Assembly (NCBI GenBank): GCA_016713085.1
Contig: JADJPV010000001.1
Span: forward strand, 682,001-746,000
Reading direction: 5' to 3'
Origin: Chitinophagaceae bacterium
GTDB taxonomy: Bacteria > Bacteroidota > Bacteroidia > Chitinophagales > Chitinophagaceae
Length of the DNA stretch: 64,000 nt
The translations under genes and the position numbers were made by a program. Positions 34,237 through 42,764 of the stretch are shown in pieces. Position 1 is the stretch's first letter. Each line of letters begins with the position of its first letter. Under the pieces are notes generated by a model. That model saw only the letters and a program-made list of their open reading frames with translations, made no database searches and was not told the DNA's origin.

Positions 34237-35043
34237 TTACCAACTACCACCGGCACCGCCACCGCCAAAACTTCCGCCACCAAAACCTCCAAAGCCACCG
34301 CCACCACTACTTCCGCCGCCGCCCCAACCGCCGCTGCTTCCGCCTCCACCCCCAAACCAAATAGGAGGAACACTGTTACTCCAGCCTCTTCTGCTCATCA
34401 TTCCACCGCCACCACGATTAATCCTTGAAATAATAATCATAATAATGATGAACATAATAATAGCACCTAATACACTTCCTCCGCCCTTTCCTTTTCTGCC
34501 TCTATCACTGTAACCTGCAGGTGCTTTGTATTCACCTGCTGCAGCTCTCATTAAATCATCTGTGCCTTCATCCAGGCCACGGTAAATATCATTCGCTTTG
34601 AAATTGGGGATGATGTCGTTTTCAATAATTGTTTTTGCCGTAATATCAGGAATTGCACCTTCGAGACCATAACCGGTAGCAATCCATACTTTACGCTGAT
34701 TTCTTTCCTTATCAATCAGTATAACCAGGATTAATCCATTATTGAATTCCTTTCCGCCCACACCCCACTTACGGCCAAGTGCAGTAGCAAAATCACCAAT
34801 ATCATAATCGCCAATATCGCCAATAGTAATAACTACAAATTGATTGGAAGTGCTGTCATCATACGCTACCAGCTTTCTCTCCAGTGCTTCTTCCTGCGAT
34901 GCTGTCAGCACATCAATGAAATCATTCACCAGTTTTGGCGGATTGGGAGTTGCAGGGATATACTTCTCCACCCCCTGTGCTGATGCAAACAGGGTTAAGA
35001 GAAGAAAAGAAAAAGAGAGTATGGTTTTTTGAAAAAGTTTCAT
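34237..35043 (-). CDS. TPM-domain (DUF477) membrane protein with glycine-rich tail
   Basis: A 268-residue protein. The signal peptide (SFSFLLLTLFASAQG) leads into a TPM domain at about 28-160 (LTASQEEALERKLVAYDDST, KEFNNGLILVILID, IATGYGLEGAIPD). One membrane segment follows (VLGAIIMFIIIMIIIS), and the last 60 residues are an extremely Gly-rich tail ending in GGSW. Related proteins are often called TPM phosphatase or YgcG, but activity here is not shown. The start at 35043 is chosen so that the signal peptide comes first. It belongs to the lemA-TPM-TPM operon, which is a recurring set in bacteria. Confidence 0.85.
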   Translation of the reverse strand: MKLFQKTILSFSFLLLTLFASAQGVEKYIPATPNPPKLVNDFIDVLTASQEEALERKLVAYDDSTSNQFVVITIGDIGDYDIGDFATALGRKWGVGGKEFNNGLILVILIDKERNQRKVWIATGYGLEGAIPDITAKTIIENDIIPNFKANDIYRGLDEGTDDLMRAAAGEYKAPAGYSDRGRKGKGGGSVLGAIIMFIIIMIIISRINRGGGGMMSRRGWSNSVPPIWFGGGGGSSGGWGGGGSSGGGGFGGFGGGSFGGGGAGGSW

Positions 35044-35047
35044 CGTG

Positions 35048-35509
35048 TTATCTACCAAAAACAATATCATCGGGTAATTCGTTCCTGTCTTCGTTTTCGT
35101 ATGGAAAATTTGAAACAAGTGCATCTCCAATTTCTGTTACAATCTGCACAATCCCATCTTTATAATTTTCCCTGCTGAATGATGAAAGCATTTTATTCAC
35201 TTCTTTATTCCAGAACTCCGTTCCAACTTTTTCGTGAATGCCTTTATCGCCAAACACTGCCAGCTGATGATCCTTCATAGCAATGTAAAGCACAACTCCA
35301 TTCCGGTCTTCTGTTTTGTCCATTTTCAGTCCGAAAAAAACTTCAATGGCACGATCAACCGGATCAACATAACTGCAGCGGCTTTCAATAAACATACGGA
35401 TTTCTCCGGATGTACGTTTCTCAGCTGCACGTATTGCATTCACAATGGCTTCATTCTCCTGTGGAGTGAACCAATTCTGCTTTTTGGAAAGAAAAGAAAA
35501 AATGCCCAT
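35048..35509 (-). CDS. TPM-domain (DUF477) protein, no signal peptide
   Basis: A 153-residue second TPM-domain protein (WFTPQENEAIVNAIRAAEKR, TSGEIRMFIESRC, NGVVLYIAMKDHQLAVFGD, GIHEKVGTEFW). Unlike its neighbour it lacks an obvious signal or membrane segment. It sits between lemA (8 bases upstream) and the longer TPM gene (4 bases downstream). A role in a membrane-associated LemA/TPM complex is inferred from gene order. Confidence 0.8.
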   Translation of the reverse strand: MGIFSFLSKKQNWFTPQENEAIVNAIRAAEKRTSGEIRMFIESRCSYVDPVDRAIEVFFGLKMDKTEDRNGVVLYIAMKDHQLAVFGDKGIHEKVGTEFWNKEVNKMLSSFSRENYKDGIVQIVTEIGDALVSNFPYENEDRNELPDDIVFGR

Positions 35510-35517
35510 GAATATTA

Positions 35518-36109
35518 TCAGAATTTTACTTCAGGAGCTTTATCACTTCCGGGTTCTGCTGTAAAGCCTGTTTTTTGTTTGAAACCAAACATACCTGCCA
35601 GGATATTCATTGGAAATGAGCGCACCTGGGTATTATAATTCATCACAGCTTCGTTAAAATCATTACGGGCTACTTTAATTCTGTTCTCTGTTCCCTCTAA
35701 TTGAGTTTGCAGGTTACGGAATCCTTCGTTGGCCTTCAGATTCGGATAACTTTCAACAACTGCCAGTAAACGGCTTAATGCACTGCTTACTCCACTTTGC
35801 GCTTGTTGAAATTCTGCCAAGCTTCTCTGGAGTAATATTCGTTGGATCAACTTTTACCTGTGTTGCTTTTGAACGGGCTTCAATTACATTGATCAATGTT
35901 TGCTGTTCAAAATTTGCTTCGCCTTTCACTGTGTTCACAAGATTTGGTATCAGGTCAGCTCTGCGCTGGTAATCACTCTGCACATTGTTCCATTTCTGTT
36001 TTACAACTTCATCCTGTTTAACTAACCCGTTATAACCGCTGCAACCCCTGAATAACAAAAGGGCTAATACTGCAACAATAACAATGGTGATAATACGTCC
36101 GGCTTTCAT
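35518..36109 (-). CDS. lemA: LemA family protein (frameshifted)
   Basis: About 196 residues after removing one G at 35817-35818, joining NITPEK and LAEFQQAQSGVSSALSRLL. One N-terminal membrane segment or lipoprotein-like signal (IVIVAVLALLLFRGCSGYN) precedes a long helical bundle with the family pattern (VVKQKWNNVQSDYQRRADLIPNLV, LKANEGFRNLQTQLEGTENRI, YNTQVRSFPMNILAG). The role of LemA proteins is not firmly known; they are typically coupled to TPM-domain genes, as here. The first gene of the operon. Confidence 0.88.
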
Positions 36110-36318
36110 GTTTGTGTTTTTTAGTTTGAGATTAAATTTAATTCAAAGAATCAAATTGTCAAGTGAATCTTTTATCAGCACAAAGAATGCCGCATCAAAA
36201 AAGATGACAGACTGTCGTTTCATAAGCCCTTACAGAACTATTTAGTTATGTCTGCGGCATGGTTTTAGTAATCCATTTCCAAGGTTAGCCGGTTCAAAAC
36301 CCCGGCTTTCTTATCCTC

Positions 36319-37434
36319 ATGAAAAAAATATTGCCCCTTTTAGTCGTTTTGCTGATTACTTTTTCTCAGTGTAAAAAGAAAACCAGCACGAATAATCCTG
36401 AGCCAACGGACCCGGTTACGTTAAAAGATACTGTACTTGTGCAGGGGCTGAATTTCCCCTGGGAAATAGTATGGGGACCTGATGATTTTATCTGGATGAC
36501 TGAACGGGGAGGGAAAATAACCCGTATTAATCCCTCAACAGGAGCAGTTAGTCCGGTTCATACTATTACTGAAGTTGCAACAAATGGCGAAGGTGGATTG
36601 CTGGGAATGGTACTGCATCCAAATTTTACAACATCACCGCATGTATTTGTTGCTTATAATTATAATAATGGTGGTAACTACCGTGAAAAAATTGTCCGCT
36701 ATACTTACAGCAGCGGTTCACTCATTAGCCCCTTAACAATTATAGATAATATTGCTGCTTCTTCTATACATAATGGAAGCCGCTTAGTGATAACACCTGA
36801 TCTGAAACTGTTTATTACTACCGGTGATGCATCAAATACTTCATTACCTCAAAATACATCTTCCGTAAATGGCAAAATACTGCGACTTAATCTCGATGGA
36901 AGTATCCCGGCTGATAACCCTGCAGCAGGAAATCCATACTGGAGCATTGGTCATCGCAACCCACAGGGATTGGTTTTTGCGAATAATATACTGTACAGTT
37001 CTGAGCATGGACCAAGTACTGATGACGAAGTAAATATGATTGAAAAAGGAAGGAACTACGGTTGGCCTGATGTAAGAGGATTTTGCAATGAATCGGCAGA
37101 ACAAACTTTTTGCTCTGCTAATAACGTAAAAGAACCTCTTAAAGCATGGACACCTACCACTGCAGCATGCGGACTGGATTATTATAACAATAACCTGATA
37201 CCGCAATGGAAGAATTCATTACTGATGGTTGCACTGAAAGATGCAAAACTTTACCAGTTGAAGCTCAACAGTACTTATAACAGCATTACTGAAACCAATG
37301 AGTTTTTCATTAATAAATACGGCAGGATGAGAGACCTGTGTATATCGCCTGCGGGTAAGGTTTATATCTGTACCAGCAATGGCGGCAACAATGACAAACT
37401 CATTGAAATCAGTAAAAAAGTAAATCAGCATTAA
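36319..37434 (+). CDS. PQQ-dependent sugar dehydrogenase-like lipoprotein (GSDH fold)
   Basis: A 371-residue exported protein with a lipoprotein signal (LLVVLLITFSQCKKK; lipid Cys about residue 19). The beta-propeller shows the GSDH pattern: NFPWEIVWGPDDFIWMTERGGKI, GEGGLLGMVLHPNF, IHNGSRLVITPDLKLFITTGDA, and the WSIGHRNPQGLVF signature with SSEHGPSTDDEVN. Family members oxidise aldoses using PQQ and calcium, though many are of unknown substrate. Ends tail-to-tail with pgk, the stop codons overlapping by 4 bases. Confidence 0.88.
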   Translation: MKKILPLLVVLLITFSQCKKKTSTNNPEPTDPVTLKDTVLVQGLNFPWEIVWGPDDFIWMTERGGKITRINPSTGAVSPVHTITEVATNGEGGLLGMVLHPNFTTSPHVFVAYNYNNGGNYREKIVRYTYSSGSLISPLTIIDNIAASSIHNGSRLVITPDLKLFITTGDASNTSLPQNTSSVNGKILRLNLDGSIPADNPAAGNPYWSIGHRNPQGLVFANNILYSSEHGPSTDDEVNMIEKGRNYGWPDVRGFCNESAEQTFCSANNVKEPLKAWTPTTAACGLDYYNNNLIPQWKNSLLMVALKDAKLYQLKLNSTYNSITETNEFFINKYGRMRDLCISPAGKVYICTSNGGNNDKLIEISKKVNQH

Positions 37435-38631
37435 TCCTGTACTGCGGCAATACCGGGTAATACTTTGCCTTCGAAGAACTCAAGCATAGCACCACCACCG
37501 GCAGAGATATAGCTTACTTTATCTGTGTAGCCAAAATCGTTTACAGCAGCAACACAGTCTCCGCCACCTACAAGGCTGAATGCCCCTTTACCAGTGGCAA
37601 CAGCAACTGCTTCTGCAATGGTTTTTGTTCCGTGCTGAAATTTTTCCATTTCAAACACACCCATCGGACCATTCCACAAAATCGTTTTTGAATGGATCAA
37701 TACGTTTGTAAACTGTTCGCAGGCATTGGGCCCGATATCCAATCCTAACCAACCATCAGGAATCTGGTTGCTTGGTGCAGTTGATGTATTTGCATCCGCA
37801 GCAAACTTATCAGCAATTACAGAATCGCTTGGCAGGTGAATGTTCACACCTTTTTGCGCTGCTTTTTCAAGGATCATTTTGGCAGTTTCCAATCTGTCTT
37901 CTTCACAAAGAGAATTACCAATCTTTCCACCCATTGCCTTCATGAAGGTATAAGCCATGCCACCGCCGATGATAATATCGGTTGCACGTTCCAGTAAGTT
38001 TTCAAGAATGAGAATCTTATCGCTCACTTTGGCACCGCCAATGATAGCAGTAAATGGTTTGTCGGCTTTCAGCAACACTTTTTCTGCTGCCGCAACTTCA
38101 CCTTCCATCAGCAAACCAAACATCTTTTTTTCTTTAGGGAAGAATTTTGCAATCACAGCTGTAGAAGCATGTGCACGGTGAGCAGTACCAAAGGCATCAT
38201 TTACATATACATCGCCCAGCTTTGCTAATTTTTGCGCAAAGGCTTCATCACCTTTTCTTCTTCCTTATAAAAACGAAGGTTTTCAAGTAACAGCACTTCA
38301 CCTGCACGTAACATACCTGCAGTTAAATAAGCCTGCTCGCCAATACAATCGTTGGCAAACAATACAGTTGTATTTCCACCAAGCAATTCGCCGAGATGTT
38401 TGATGATATGCTTTAAAGAAGATTTTCTTCAGGACCTTCTTTTGGACGGCCCAGGTGACTCATTAAAATAACACTGCCACCATCATTGAGTATTTTTTTT
38501 ATTGTCGGAATGGCAGCCCGCATCCTGTTATCATCGCCAATGGCCTGTGTTTGTTTGTCGAGTGGAACATTGAAATCAACCCGGATCAGTGCTTTCTGAC
38601 CTGCGAAGTTGTACGTTGAAAATTTGCTCAT
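37431..38631 (-). CDS. pgk: Phosphoglycerate kinase (frameshifted twice)
   Basis: Glycolytic enzyme making ATP from 1,3-bisphosphoglycerate. Start ATG at 38631 gives the family N-terminus (YNFAGQKALIRVDFNVPLDK) and LMSHLGRPK. Two A/T runs are each one base short: 38423-38426 (GPEEK then SSLKHIIKHL) and 38253-38256 (YKEEEK then GDEAFAQKLA). The rest is intact, including AHASTAVI, GGAKVSDKILI, NGPMGVFEMEKF and the GGGDCVAAV nucleotide loop. Corrected length about 400 residues. Last gene of a gap-lipoprotein-pgk cluster on the minus strand. Two breaks in an essential enzyme strongly suggest sequencing error. Confidence 0.92.
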
Positions 38632-38711
38632 AAAATATGTATTTAATTCTTTTGCTTGTTTTCGCTGAACGAAGTTATCATTTGCATAATAAAGCCGGTT
38701 CAACAGTTTCT

Positions 38712-39530
38712 TTATTTCTGTATTTGTTTCAGCAGTTGCTCTGTGCAATTCAAATTCCTGCTTACATCATCCTTCCCTTCAATTTTTACTTTCATTAATG
38801 CGCCGCTGATGAGTTGATAACCCTGTATTCCCTGTTCATCATTGAAAAAACAATTATACCAGTCAATCAGTTCATTTGAATAAGCCATGCTTACTTTATT
38901 ACTGTAAAATTTAATGGGGTGCGGATACCAGCTTCCTCCGGCATTCTCCAGCTTATTCTCTTTTGCATGAGTATATAATGATTTCAGAAATTGGAGATAA
39001 GCAATCACACGCTGTTGAATTTGATCAGTTGTTTCCTGCTGCTGGGGTTTTGTCCGCCAATTGTTCATTGCTTGGCTGTAAGGATCCGATTTTGATTGAT
39101 TGGCCAATGCCTGCACTTCAATCATTTCATCCGGGTTTGATTTATCAATCGGGAAGCCCCGGTAAAAGCTGAACTGAGTTTTATTGCCTGGCAGGTTTTG
39201 ATCAACCAGGTATCTTACATTATCTGTACTGTCTTTTACAGAAGGAGTAAGTACCAGTAACTTTTTCTGTTCATCAAAATTCCATTTACCCTGTTCAAAC
39301 AGCAAATCTCCACAAAGCGAATAGTTACCGTCGGCGTAAAAACGCAGGGCATATAATCCAAGATGATTGTTTTTATTCTGTTCTGCTTTTTCATCTATCA
39401 CAACATACCATTCACAATCTTTCGGATTTACTGCTCTCTTTTCAGCTGTCGTTGGCGATCCGCATGAAAAAAATAAAAAAGGGATACTCCAGAAGAAATA
39501 TCCCTTTAAGATTTTTGCCTTTGCTATCAT
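38712..39530 (-). CDS. Hypothetical lipoprotein between gap and pgk
   Basis: A 272-residue protein I do not recognise. The N-terminus is a lipoprotein signal (WSIPFLFFSCGSPTT). The body has an N-terminal beta-rich region (CEWYVVIDEKAEQNKNNHLG, FYADGNYSLCGDLLFEQGKW) that resembles a small lipocalin-like beta fold, and a helical C-terminal half (QRVIAYLQFLKSLYTHAKEN, YSNELIDWYNCFFNDEQG). Four cysteines remain after the lipid site. It is 3 bases from gap and about 80 bases from pgk, so it is part of a glycolytic transcript despite being exported. The function is unknown. Confidence 0.7.
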   Translation of the reverse strand: MIAKAKILKGYFFWSIPFLFFSCGSPTTAEKRAVNPKDCEWYVVIDEKAEQNKNNHLGLYALRFYADGNYSLCGDLLFEQGKWNFDEQKKLLVLTPSVKDSTDNVRYLVDQNLPGNKTQFSFYRGFPIDKSNPDEMIEVQALANQSKSDPYSQAMNNWRTKPQQQETTDQIQQRVIAYLQFLKSLYTHAKENKLENAGGSWYPHPIKFYSNKVSMAYSNELIDWYNCFFNDEQGIQGYQLISGALMKVKIEGKDDVSRNLNCTEQLLKQIQK

Positions 39531-39533
39531 GAA

Positions 39534-40544
39534 TTATTTAATCATTTTAGCAAAAAAATGAAGTGTGCGAACCAATTGGCTTACATAACTCATTTCATTA
39601 TCATACCAGCTAACTACACGTACTAATTGATTGTCGCCTACATTCTGTACTCTTGTTTGTGTTGCATCAAACAAAGAACCGAAGCTGGTGCCAATAATAT
39701 CGCTGCTTACAATTTCGTCTTCAGTATAACCAAAGCTTTCGTTAGAAGCGGCTTTCATTGCAGCATTTACTTCTTCAACAGTTACCTTTTTACCTAATAC
39801 AACGGTCACTTCAGTTAATGAACCTGTAAGAGTTGGTACACGCTGAGCACTACCATCCAGTTTTCCTTTTAAGCTTGGTAATACAAGACCAATTGCTTTT
39901 GCAGCGCCTGTGCTGTTGGGAACAATATTCTGAGCAGCTGCACGTGCACGGCGAAGATCACCTTTTGCATGAGGAGCATCCTGTGTGTTCTGATCGTTGG
40001 TGTAAGCGTGTATGGTTGTCATTAAACCATTCACAATACCGTATTTTTCTTCCAGTACCTGTGCTACAGGAGCCAGACAGTTAGTAGTACAACTTGCACA
40101 GCTGATAACTGTTTCACTGCCATCAAGAATACTGTGGTTTACATTAAATACAACTGTTTTCAGATCACCTGTTGCAGGAGCGCTGATTACCACTTTTTTT
40201 GCACCGGCTGCAATATGTGCCTCTGCTTTTGTTTTGTCAGTAAAGAATCCTGTACATTCTAATACTACATCCACATTGTGCGATCCCCATGGAATCTGAG
40301 CAGGATCTTTCTGTGCATATATCTTTACTTCATCACCGTTAACAATGATTGAATTTTCTGTTGCTTTTACTTCTGCATCAAAACGTCCCTGAGCAGTATC
40401 ATACTTCAGCAAGTGACCTAATACTTTTGGGGAAGTGAGGTCGTTGATAGCAACTATATCAATGCCTTCCATTTTATAAATCTGGCGATAAACTAATCTG
40501 CCAATGCGTCCAAAACCGTTAATAGCAACTTTTACTGTGCTCAT
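39534..40544 (-). CDS. gap: Glyceraldehyde-3-phosphate dehydrogenase, type I
   Basis: A 336-residue NAD-dependent GAPDH. The Rossmann start (VAINGFGRIGRLVYRQI), the active-site Cys152 in SCTTNCLAP, the THAYTNDQ stretch with its His partner, and the C-terminal VSWYDNEMSYV are all present. It phosphorylates and oxidises glyceraldehyde-3-phosphate to 1,3-bisphosphoglycerate, the substrate of Pgk encoded two genes downstream. Length is normal. The probable promoter is TACCTTCG about 30 bases upstream of the start. Confidence 0.97.
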   Translation of the reverse strand: MSTVKVAINGFGRIGRLVYRQIYKMEGIDIVAINDLTSPKVLGHLLKYDTAQGRFDAEVKATENSIIVNGDEVKIYAQKDPAQIPWGSHNVDVVLECTGFFTDKTKAEAHIAAGAKKVVISAPATGDLKTVVFNVNHSILDGSETVISCASCTTNCLAPVAQVLEEKYGIVNGLMTTIHAYTNDQNTQDAPHAKGDLRRARAAAQNIVPNSTGAAKAIGLVLPSLKGKLDGSAQRVPTLTGSLTEVTVVLGKKVTVEEVNAAMKAASNESFGYTEDEIVSSDIIGTSFGSLFDATQTRVQNVGDNQLVRVVSWYDNEMSYVSQLVRTLHFFAKMIK

Positions 40545-40768
40545 GGAAATAATTATTTAGGAGTTTAAAAATGCGCTGCGAAGGTAATTACTTTAACGAT
40601 TAAAGACCGTTAGTTTTTTGACTGATATAGAGCAGCAAATGGCATATAGTACGTCATTGGTTTTCGAATTTCCTGTTTTTTACAGTTCGTTTTCAATGCT
40701 ATTTTTCACTGCACTGATGTTATGTAATGTATGAGATGAGATAATAACAGATCAATTTTTGAAATTTG

Positions 40769-40800
40769 TTTGGCTGGAAACCTGCCCAAACCTATCTTTG
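40769..40800 (+). promoter_or_regulatory. Promoter of tRNA-Glu
   Basis: TTTG (40769-40772), 20 nt, TATCTTTG (40793-40800): a near-perfect Bacteroidota promoter ending 17 bases before the tRNA. Confidence 0.8.
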
Positions 40801-40817
40801 CCGTCCCAAAAATAAAC

Positions 40818-40889
40818 GCCGCGTTGGTCAAGGGGTTAAGACGCCTCCCTTTCACGGAGGAATCACGGGTTCGAATCCCGTACGTGGTA
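40818..40889 (+). tRNA. tRNA-Glu (TTC)
   Basis: A 72-base tRNA with anticodon arm CCTCCCTTTCACGGAGG, anticodon TTC, and T arm ACGGGTTCGAATCCCGT. The acceptor strands GCCGCGT and ACGTGGT pair with two G-T wobbles. Monocistronic with its own promoter and terminator. Confidence 0.92.
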
Positions 40890-40893
40890 CAAA

Positions 40894-40919
40894 GCCCTGC
40901 TGTTAAGCAGGGTTTTTTT
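40894..40919 (+). terminator. Rho-independent terminator after tRNA-Glu
   Basis: CCCTGCT, a short loop, AGCAGGG then seven T, starting five bases after the tRNA. Confidence 0.9.
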
Positions 40920-41339
40920 ATGTCCATACCCTGCAATCAGCATGTGATTTTACTGCAATCAGGGATTATTACAGCTGAGAATCTACTTAAGGTTTCCCTT
41001 TTTTACGTAACTCCCGGTGGTTGAATTTACTGCCCATGAAAGATCAAAATTGATTTTTCACCAGCCTAAATCAACTTTTAAAAAAATTTTTTGATATTTT
41101 TTTAAAAACTCAAACGTTGATTATCAATGCTTTTACTATGTAAATTTTACGGTATCGTAAAAAAACATGAAGGCTACGTAATTCTACTATTGCACATGTG
41201 AAATTCTCGGCGCAACTTTGTTCTCGTAAGGGAAGATACTTAGCAGATTTTAAAGATTCCCTTAAAGGTAACAGCCAGAAGCTTTAGATCCGATCCAGAG
41301 AGACCCGTACCAATTTAGTCCCTATTTAAACGAATTAAC
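40920..41339 (+). other. 420-base intergenic region with long AT-rich leader
   Basis: No gene is visible. The part at 41078-41115 is almost pure A/T with alternating A and T runs. A candidate promoter lies within 41190-41220. A leader of about 110 nt remains before the T9SS gene, with no strong hairpin that I could find by eye. Confidence 0.5.
41190..41220 (+). promoter_or_regulatory. Candidate promoter of the T9SS cohesin-like gene
   Basis: TTG at 41190-41192, 20 nt, CAACTTTG at 41213-41220. The minus-7 element differs from TAnnTTTG only at its first base. Confidence 0.45.
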
Positions 41340-42596
41340 ATGACGTACCTCTACCCAACAGTAGTAAAAGTTTATAAACTTTTATTTTCTCTCAGCATCC
41401 TGCTTTTCATAAGCCAGGAATCTTTCTCACAATTAGCATTTAAAAGCCCTTTATTACTTCAGGGAGATAGCAAAGCCATTGGATCAATTTATCGTTTCTC
41501 AAATGTTACAACCAATGTTGATGCACTCGTAACAATTGACAGCCTGGTAAATGGTGCAAGCCTTTCAAACATTGACTTAACAGCCTCAGGTTATAATGAT
41601 GCATTCCAGCCCCAGGTAAAAGCGGGTAATATCGGCACTTCATACGTTTTATTCAGCATTACGTTTGTACAACATAATACGGCAACAGCTGTGTTTCTTT
41701 CAAGTGTAACAGCTACGAATCTTGATTTGGATGGCACCCCTACCTTAAAAGAAATGTGCGAAATTGATATGAATGGTGGTTCTTCCAAATTCATGAATAA
41801 TAACCCCACAATTTTGGTAAGTCTTCTGTCGAACAAATTCAGAGCAGTCAACGTTGCGGGAGTTGATTATGGTGGAATTGATACTACAGCCAGTCAGGTA
41901 ATGTTCCAGGTAAAAAACAGCAATCTTGCTTCCTTTAAGGTTCGCTTTGGCTCAGTTACTTTAAATAACAGTGGCAGCGCAAGACAGTACAGCCTTTACA
42001 TGAAAGAGTTTGCTATTGCAAATGCAACTACTTTACCTGTAACGCTTACTAATTTCCAGGCAAACCTGAAAGACAAAAGTGCATCACTTGTATGGACAAC
42101 TGCCAACCAAATCAACTTCAGTCATTTTGTAATTGAAAAAAGTACAGATGGTAAAAACTTCCAGGAAGCAGCCGTTTTGTTTGCAGATGAAGCTAACACA
42201 AGTGCTGCAATAGATTACAAGTACAAAGACAATTTACAGAACAGCAGTTCAAAAGTTGTATTCTACCGTTTGAAAATGGTTGATGCGAATGATAAGTATG
42301 CTTATTCAGAAACAAGAATGGTTCGCCTGGCAACTGAAGTAAACAATATACAGATCAGCACCTTCCCTAACCCTGTAACAAGTGAAGTACGTATCATGAT
42401 TCCGGCTGACTGGCAGGAAAAAGCAGTTACTTACGAAATCTATAACAGCACAGGAATTTTAGTTCAACGTGTGCAGAATCAGAAAGCAGCACAGGTGCAG
42501 CAAATCAATGTGCAGAATCTGAATGGCGGTAACTACATCGTAAAAGTGAGTAACGGTTCTGCAACAAGTACTTCAAAAATTATTAAACTTAATTAA
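41340..42596 (+). CDS. Secreted T9SS-sorted protein with cohesin-like beta domain
   Basis: A 418-residue exported protein. The signal peptide (LLFSLSILLFISQESFSQ) is followed by a beta-rich domain of about 200 residues (ALVTIDSLVNGASLSNIDLT, TSYVLFSITFVQHNTATAVF) which resembles a cohesin or invasin-like fold. A fibronectin-like segment follows (TLTNFQANLKDKSASLVWTT, NFSHFVIEKSTDGKNFQEAA), and the C-terminal 80 residues are a type A sorting domain (ISTFPNPVTSEVRIMIP, NLNGGNYIVKVSNG). Likely displayed on the cell surface through T9SS. Substrate or partner unknown. It stands alone between tRNA-Glu and the beta-CASP gene. Confidence 0.8.
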   Translation: MTYLYPTVVKVYKLLFSLSILLFISQESFSQLAFKSPLLLQGDSKAIGSIYRFSNVTTNVDALVTIDSLVNGASLSNIDLTASGYNDAFQPQVKAGNIGTSYVLFSITFVQHNTATAVFLSSVTATNLDLDGTPTLKEMCEIDMNGGSSKFMNNNPTILVSLLSNKFRAVNVAGVDYGGIDTTASQVMFQVKNSNLASFKVRFGSVTLNNSGSARQYSLYMKEFAIANATTLPVTLTNFQANLKDKSASLVWTTANQINFSHFVIEKSTDGKNFQEAAVLFADEANTSAAIDYKYKDNLQNSSSKVVFYRLKMVDANDKYAYSETRMVRLATEVNNIQISTFPNPVTSEVRIMIPADWQEKAVTYEIYNSTGILVQRVQNQKAAQVQQINVQNLNGGNYIVKVSNGSATSTSKIIKLN

Positions 42597-42727
42597 ACAT
42601 ATTCCGGTACAGACCATTGCTAACCTTCTTTACACCTTAACCCTAACACCTCCACATTGACCAGCTAACCTCTCCGCTAACCTTACATGAACGTTTACCC
42701 AGAATCCCTTTGGATTTTTCGACGGGT

Positions 42728-42757
42728 GCCCCTGAGCAATCAGGTGCTTTCTTTTTT
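42728..42757 (+). terminator. Probable terminator after the T9SS gene
   Basis: GCCCCTGA, 4-base loop, TCAGGTGC (one mismatch) then TTTCTTTTTT. It lies about 130 bases past the stop at 42596, so it is less certain. Confidence 0.4.
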
Positions 42758-42764
42758 AACAGTA

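Noticed and set aside
34191..34513. Pro-rich and Ala-rich frames over the glycine-rich tail of the TPM gene
   Set aside because: They are the other frames of the Gly-codon run.
37431..38631. Programmed frameshifting in pgk
   Set aside because: Both breaks are missing bases in short A/T runs without a slippery heptamer plus structure, and Pgk does not use frameshifting in any family I know of.
40706..41024. Open frames over the tRNA-Glu gene
   Set aside because: They overlap the tRNA, its promoter and terminator.
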